From Macrocystis pyrifera (Eukaryota > Sar > Phaeophyceae > Laminariales > Laminariaceae): 64,000 nucleotides of DNA. This document shows positions 58,185 through 64,000 of this stretch, piece after piece. Every line of letters starts with the position of its first letter. Within the stretch, counting starts at the first letter, position 1. The position numbers were made by a program, and so were the translations under genes. The notes below the pieces were generated by a model that saw only the letters and a program-made list of their open reading frames with translations, did not search any database and had not been told where the DNA came from. The DNA is taken from NCBI GenBank assembly GCA_031763025.1, contig JASSKH010000012.1, positions 2,046,001-2,110,000 on the forward strand, given 5' to 3'.

Positions 58185-59065
58185 TGAGTCTCTGCTGCGG
58201 TAATTGCAAACTTGTCTGTCTGCCTGCCTGTCTGTCCGCATGGCTTATATTTTCGAACACTTTCCAATGGTCGATATATAAGGTCGTTACTGATGATATT
58301 CGTACGTCGTATTCGACCCTTACGGAGACCTTATATACTGAAACATACCATACCACCAGGCAAGTTTAGCCATAAAATATATCCACGACATCGTACCATC
58401 GTACCATACCGCCAACGTACCATACCACATACTGTGTTTTTTTTTCCCGGACCATACCGCCAACACATACCATACCACATACACACGGTGTTTTTCCCAC
58501 CATATAATACCACCAAAATATCTCATATCCCATACCGCGGGTTTTTCCCATATAGTATATCAAACCGCAGTACCATCATACCAGGTACCATATACGATAT
58601 CGCATCAAGTACACAAGACGAGCATAATACGTTCAAGCGCAATGTGATCAGGTGGTAAGTGAGGTGAAGGTGCAAGGTGATGAGGTGATATATGAGGAGG
58701 TGAAGGTGCAAACGGAGAGCGATGGCACCAGGGAATAGCAGCAGGCTGGCCACAACGGCAACAGCAGCTCCAGCAGACACGCAGGACCACAAGAAGAGCA
58801 TATATATGTTGAAAGTACAAAGTGATGAGTGAGGTGAAGGTGCAAGGTGATAAGGTGATATATGAGGAGATGAAGTGCAAAGGGAGAGCGATGGCACCAG
58901 GGAGCAGCAGCTGCCGCAAAGACAACAGCAGCGAGCAGTCACGTCTGCAGCAGCAGCAGCAGCAGCAGGACCAAGTGGGCCCGCTAAGCGCTTGCGACGA
59001 TCGCCCCGAAGAACAACAGCAGCAACAACAAGTGCACAAGAGCATGCTATCGCTCGTTAAATATC
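58185..59065 (+). repeat. Segmental duplication, copy 2 (no SINE)
   Basis: Partner of 39,081-40,165, with the CAG-rich block present twice in tandem (58,600-58,790 and 58,800-59,060). Confidence 0.8.
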
Positions 59066-59099
59066 ATAGTGCTGTAGTACCAAAACGCTTGGGATCTCT

Positions 59100-60660
59100 T
59101 GTATGACGAGCGATGGCAGAGCGTCAAAACTTAACAAGAGCATATTATGCCTTCAGGGCGACAGAGCAGGAACAAGTATAGATACTGTTGTACCAACTCT
59201 AGTAACCCCGCTGTTGAAAATACGTCAAGTGCACAAGAAAGAGTACATATATGCCTTCAGGGCGACACAGAGCTGGAACGAGTATAGATATATACCATAC
59301 TGACTGCTGTTTCAACACGAGAAGAGCATTATCCCTTGAGGGATCTCTAATGTTTCGCGGTACAGCGATCTCTTGTCAATCTTCGTTTAATATCTTGTAC
59401 CTGGTAGCAAACAACATACGACATGTTTTTCATTGGCCAGCAGAGCGTCGTCAGCTCTCTGACCGCTTGTTGGGGATCTCTTATCCCCGTTCATGTTTGT
59501 GGTGTGCCTCCTCATTCTGTAATTTTTTCTTCATTTTGCGATCCTCATCGCATTCTTCGGTCCTAAAACAATGACTTCGCTGTTGAAAATAGATCGGATT
59601 GTCGTTGCGAAACAACTGCTTGTTGGAGATCTCTAATATTCCGTGGTACAGAGATCTCTTGTCAGTCTGTCGTTTTTCTCAACCGACATGTTTTTCATTG
59701 GCCAACAGAGAGTCATTAGCTAGCTCTCTGACCGCTTGTTGGGGATATCTTATCCCGTTCATGTTTGTGTGCCACCGAGAGGCGGATTGTACTTGGGTTG
59801 AAGGTTCGGATTGTATGGTGGTGCTATGTATGCGCTGTTGCTGCAGAGCTGTGTGGCTGCTCCTGCTGCATGCTGCTGCAGAGCTGTGCGGTGTGCTGTG
59901 CGTTTTTGCTGGGCCAGGATGTGCAACAATTAGAAAAAAAAAACGGAGAACGCAGAACCCCGAAAGATACTCGTTAGCTCATCATGAGCAGAAAGATCTC
60001 AGACATTTGCTACCGCCGTGCACCGCTGGCTGCTGCTCAAGACTCGAAACTCGAGACTGAAGACCGCAGAGAACAACAAACAGACATGATGTCGTCTGTG
60101 AACGTACACGCTGGGGCGATGGGACTTCGGTGGGACCTGGTGGGACGCATAACCAAAAATCGTACTGGAAATAGAGATCATTATTAGTTCCCGAATTCGG
60201 GGAGACGAAATGCATGAAAATAAAAATCCAAGAAGCTTGTTACCAAATAATATTACAATGTGGTCTCTCTCGTCACTCTCACCAACTCCAACGCTGCTTC
60301 ACAAAAATAAAGACACGCAAACTGAGAACAGCGCTCGATGCATTTCTTCGAGGTCAATAACAATTAATAGTACAAGGGTCCCAACCGGCTTCAAACGAAT
60401 GCGCCACCGATCATCGGGGATGCACGGTTCGGCAAAGAGTGCGAACGGCAAGTAGGTTTACGAACACGAGCGTAAGTGTACTGTGAAACATGCATCCCTG
60501 CCTCGCATTGCTCTATAGAGCAGCGTACATGTAACGCGTATCATGCATCCCTGCCTGTAGTATTGCTTTGTAGAGCAAAGCCAACGATACGCGTTTCCCT
60601 GCTGTTCCCTAGGCGTTCCTTTAGATTACCCTGAAAAAAAGCGTCCACCAGGCCTATAAC
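59100..60660. other. Gene-free stretch with local duplications
   Basis: 59,336-59,510 and 59,625-59,770 are diverged direct copies (GATCTCTTGTCA, GACATGTTTTTCATTGGCCA). 60,490-60,600 holds a pair around GCATCCCTGCCTSG. TGCTGCAGAGCTGTG repeats at 59,840-59,890. No gene supported. Confidence 0.6.
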
Positions 60661-60929
60661 AAAAAGGTGCGTGCGTCTGATCTCACCGAGTCCCCAGCCC
60701 TAAGCATTTCCCCCCTCAAATTACCCCCGACGAGTTGCGTTCCTACCACGACGAACGTCTGTAGCCGACACACAAAGAGATACATTCGGGAGTCGTCGTT
60801 GGAGAAGACCTTACGTAGGGAATACCGTTGGCGGTCAAAGGGGCTCGTCGGCGTTTGCGTTCTCGATGGCGAAAGGGATATTCTCCCTCCGACTCCGTGG
60901 CAGACGGATGAGATTGGCTTCGTCGGCAA
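60654..60929 (-). CDS. Weak candidate exon
   Basis: An open frame reads SLRKVFSNDDSRMYLFVCRL and VVVGTQLVGGNLRGEMLRAG, with a possible donor GACTCG|GTGAGA. The plus strand is also open over the same bases. No family is recognised; this is listed only because the peptide is not low-complexity. Confidence 0.2.
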   Translation of the reverse strand: MPTKPISSVCHGVGGRISLSPSRTQTPTSPFDRQRYSLRKVFSNDDSRMYLFVCRLQTFVVVGTQLVGGNLRGEMLRAGDSVRSDARTFLL

Positions 60930-61029
60930 GTCAGAGGACTACATAAATACGGACATGCACATTAGCCCCTTGAGAACTGCACCTTCGTTTTGGGGACAAA
61001 CTGTTTGGGACCAGGGATATAATCAGCTG

Positions 61030-62680
61030 TTGCACTGCTGTTGCGCTGGCGCAACATTTTAGTCAAAATAGCCGTTTTCCGCAACAGCCGCCGAGGGCCT
61101 GGTTTGCGCGCAGCGCAGCACGCGATTTTCGGCGCGCAACTTTTTAGGCCGCAGGCCCCAAAAATTGTTGCGGCCTTTTTTGTTCGCCGTAGGCGCAAAA
61201 AGAAATGAAACACTGCTTTTCAAATTCGCCTTCAACGATTTGTTTTGTAGTCCCTTTTTGGAATTCGCCGTACAAGCAGAACAAAAGAAAAATAGGCTCT
61301 GAACTTTCCTACCTGGTTTTCGGGCATATATATTCACGCATATATCGCAAGCACGCCTTGCGTTGCCTGCTGCGCGCAACACTATTTCTATCCCTGCTTG
61401 GGACTAGTATAGGATCACGTTTGCAGTGGTGAAAGGATTAACTACAGTAGCAGTGAGCAAGTCGCAGACGTCAAGGCAGTTACCTGGAGCTTTTTCCCAC
61501 CGCCATGTTTACGTGGCACACTGGTATTTCTCGCTTCGTTTACGAGTTGGCACGCATCATGAGAGAATGCACATGATTTCAGTAACGAGTTACTATTTTG
61601 TGATTCAGGCACATATACCGGCCGAAAATATGGCAAGCAAGGATATTTTACCCGTCTACAGCAGAGCGCGCGTAGAGCCGATCTAGTACTACAGCAGTAG
61701 TAGTGTCACGCAGCGTGCGTATCGTTTACTAATATTTACGGGGGACCATAGTAAATTGTTATTGCCCTCGATGAAATGCATTCGAGCGCTGTTCTCAGTT
61801 TGCTTGTCTTTTTTTGTGAAGTCGCAGTTGGAGTGGGTGCGAGTGTCGAGAGAGACCAGTCGGCACCGGCACAGACGGCACCCCAGCAGGCGGGGTTTGG
61901 CTCAGACTGAACGTCTGCTTTTTTTCCTTGGAAAATCAAGAACAAAAGGCTCGAGCTTCGCGCTCGCGCGCCTCATTGTTGAATACGGTTACTATTTTAC
62001 GGGACAGAGTGGTATTCCAGTACAGCAGTACGATAGCACGGCGGGAGCAGGACGCCCCACCCCCCAACAGCCACCAATAGGTTGTGGTTTGCCTGGTCCA
62101 TACGGCGGTAGCGTATACGGGAAAGCGCGTCTGCCGATATCATCTGTATATCGCAGAATGTCTCCCCTCGCCTCTAAGAAAAGCCCATGGCTCACGGCTC
62201 CGGTTCCGAGCGACGATAGAAGCCGGAGGCCTGCCCGTCGCTACGTACGAAAAGACACACTCCTTGTACGAAGCGTGCTATCATAACGTCGTGTAGAGTC
62301 CAGGCAGTGGTAAATCAGTAGGTACAGCTTGCAAGAAATAATATTGCGCAGGTATTTTCTTTCTGAAATCGGGGAGACGAACCATACGACGGTAACAAAA
62401 TGATCGACAGACGATTAGAGAGAGAACATACATGTCTGTACCACACAGAGGATTGGAAAGTAAAAACCGAATTACTTTTCGTCTTGAAGTTGATGCGAAT
62501 TAGCCTTTTCCGTGCCGCTAGTAGTAGTGATGATGTACCAGACTCTTTCACAGCCTACTATTATTACTAGAAGAGTGGGAATGGCGAAAGTGACAGATCT
62601 ACGGCGGCACAGCAGTGGTCTGCCGAGGGATTTCTTGACATGTACTGCGCTTGTACGCACGACGGTTACAAAGTAATCAA
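61030..62680. other. Gene-free stretch before the terminal LTR element
   Basis: GCGCAAC/GGCCGCAGGCCC short repeats at 61,040-61,210, a MITE-A left end at 61,737-61,755, the minus-strand dispersed repeat at 61,752-61,925, and TACAGCAGTA scars at 61,690 and 62,021. Confidence 0.6.
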
Positions 62681-62681
62681 C

Positions 62682-63850
62682 TGTGAAGCGGGGCCCGAGG
62701 TAGGGTAGTGCTAAGGGTAAGGGACGCAGGTGGTTCTGGCAGCTGGAAAGCAGTGCTTCGCTTCTCCTGATTTAGATCTTCTTATTGATGGCGAGAGCTG
62801 AGGTGCTCTGGTAGAGAAGTGAGAGGTAGGGGGGAGGGACTCGACGCCCAGATATACTCGTCCCACCCCACGCCACAAGCTCTCCTAAATTCCTCTTTTC
62901 TGATGTACGCCTACAGAACTTTCCTATGGCTACCGATCGTTCTTCTGCTAATATAAGAACTTATCACTTCATGGTTCTATCTGCGTTAAGGAACATTACT
63001 CTCGTCTAACAGTTTATCCGCCCTAGGGAACATTCCTAAAGAACGTTACTCTCGACTAGCGGAATATCCGCCGGGTTAATCCATTCTTTGGATTATTCTC
63101 GTATTCGTGAGACTACAAGACTGCAACGTATTATCTATATCTATAGCCCATGAGTGATCTACTCATATCACATTAGCCCACCCTGAATAGTCGTATATGC
63201 AGACCGCAAGATGGTCGGGGGGTGATGACGAAGTTAATCCCAAACGGCCAGGAAAAAGGTAGCCGAAGATGCGGCTATTCGAAACAAAAGAAATGAAGCG
63301 ATATATCCCCCAACACCTCGTAATAAAACCCAAGCACTACGTCCTGCCGACGACGCCAGATGTGAAGCGGGGCCCGAGGTAGGGTAATGCTAAGGGTAAG
63401 GGACCAGGTGGTTCTGGCAGCTGGAAAGCAGTGCTTCGCTTCTCCTGATTTAGATCTTATTGATGGCGAGAGCTGAGGAGGTGCTCTGGTAGAGAAGTGA
63501 GAGGTAGGGGACGGGACTCGACGCCCAGATATACTCGTCCCATCCCACGCCACAAGCTCTCCTAAAATCATCTTATCTGATGTACGCGTACAGAACTTTC
63601 CTATGGCTATCGATCGTTCTTCTGTTTATATAAGAACTTCTCACTTCGTGGTCTTATATGCGTTACGGAACATTACTCTCGTCTAACGGGTTATCCGCCC
63701 TAGGGAACATTCCTAAAATAACGTTACTCTCGACTAACGGAATATCCGCCGGGTTAATCCATTATTTGGATTATTCTCGTATTCGTGAGACTACAAGACT
63801 GCAACGAATTATTTATATCTATAGTCCATGAGTGCTCTACTCATATCACA
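62682..63850 (-). mobile_element. Very short LTR element (TRIM-like), copy E2
   Basis: LTRs of about 490 bp (62,682-63,172; 63,361-63,850) around a 188-bp non-coding interior, with CAAC directly outside both ends (4-bp target duplication). The likely primer site TGGCGTCGTCGGCAGGA lies next to the right LTR, so the sense is minus. Looks whole as a non-coding element. Confidence 0.88.
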
Positions 63851-64000
63851 CAACACTATACTCGGGGTCGTACTATAATAGACACACGACTTGAATATGT
63901 ACTTATTTGGGTAAGATTAGAGAAAAAAACATCTATCGAGTCTTGTCTTATACGATGCCGAAATATGTAACGACCAGCGTGAAATATGTTTTTCCCAAAA

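Noticed and set aside
61756-62286. Open frame of 176 codons
   Set aside because: It starts inside a dispersed repeat and MITE-A end and shows no domain.

Overview
This is a repeat-rich nuclear segment from a eukaryote. It holds spliceosomal introns (mostly GT-AG), long introns, LINEs with (CA)n tails, tRNA-derived SINEs, MITEs and LTR retroelements. A large-genome alga or other stramenopile is my best guess for the host. That rests only on overall character: many introns per gene, CAG-rich tracts and a copia-type element primed by the tRNA-Met anticodon region. No marker gene settles it.

Only two host genes are convincing, and they are divergent from a gap of about 230 bp. On the minus strand, at least 12 exons between 34,460 and 1,023 encode a TAP/TAPL-type (ABCB) half-transporter. 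It has an extra N-terminal membrane domain, a full six-helix core and the start of the nucleotide-binding domain; the Walker A exon and the rest lie beyond the left edge. One of its introns is about 22.7 kb and fills 10,840-33,570. On the plus strand, 34,689-37,695 encodes a three-exon cyclophilin with a basic, presequence-like N-terminus and a changed active site. Exon phases fit throughout apart from three or four single-base excesses or deficits in homopolymers, which look more like assembly indels than gene decay.

Layout: 1-10.8 kb is transporter exons 4-12 and their introns, several of which carry tandem copies of the next exon's own start. 10.8-33.6 kb is the giant intron, with a MITE cluster (13.4-16.4 kb), a LINE with a recognisable reverse transcriptase (23.8-26.0 kb), many LINE 3' ends, two SINEs, two G-rich satellite blocks and a 1-kb-class inverted repeat. 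33.6-37.7 kb holds transporter exons 1-3 and the cyclophilin. 37.7-64 kb is gene-poor: a segmental duplication, a young copia-type LTR fossil inside a duplicated segment, gag-bearing and very short LTR elements, (GGGTC)n fold-back elements and more LINE ends.

The most striking signal is a dense set of TA-core-TA micro-scars: TACCTGGTA/TACCAGGTA (28 counted by eye), TATTAATA (21) and TACAGCAGTA/TACTGCTGTA (11). Paired repeat copies show a plain TA in one copy and the TA-core-TA unit in the other. For the TTAA core the likely source is visible: a 110-bp MITE with TA target duplications and TTACGGGGG termini. The second striking signal is the set of intron arrays that repeat the splice acceptor and the first codons of the following transporter exon.
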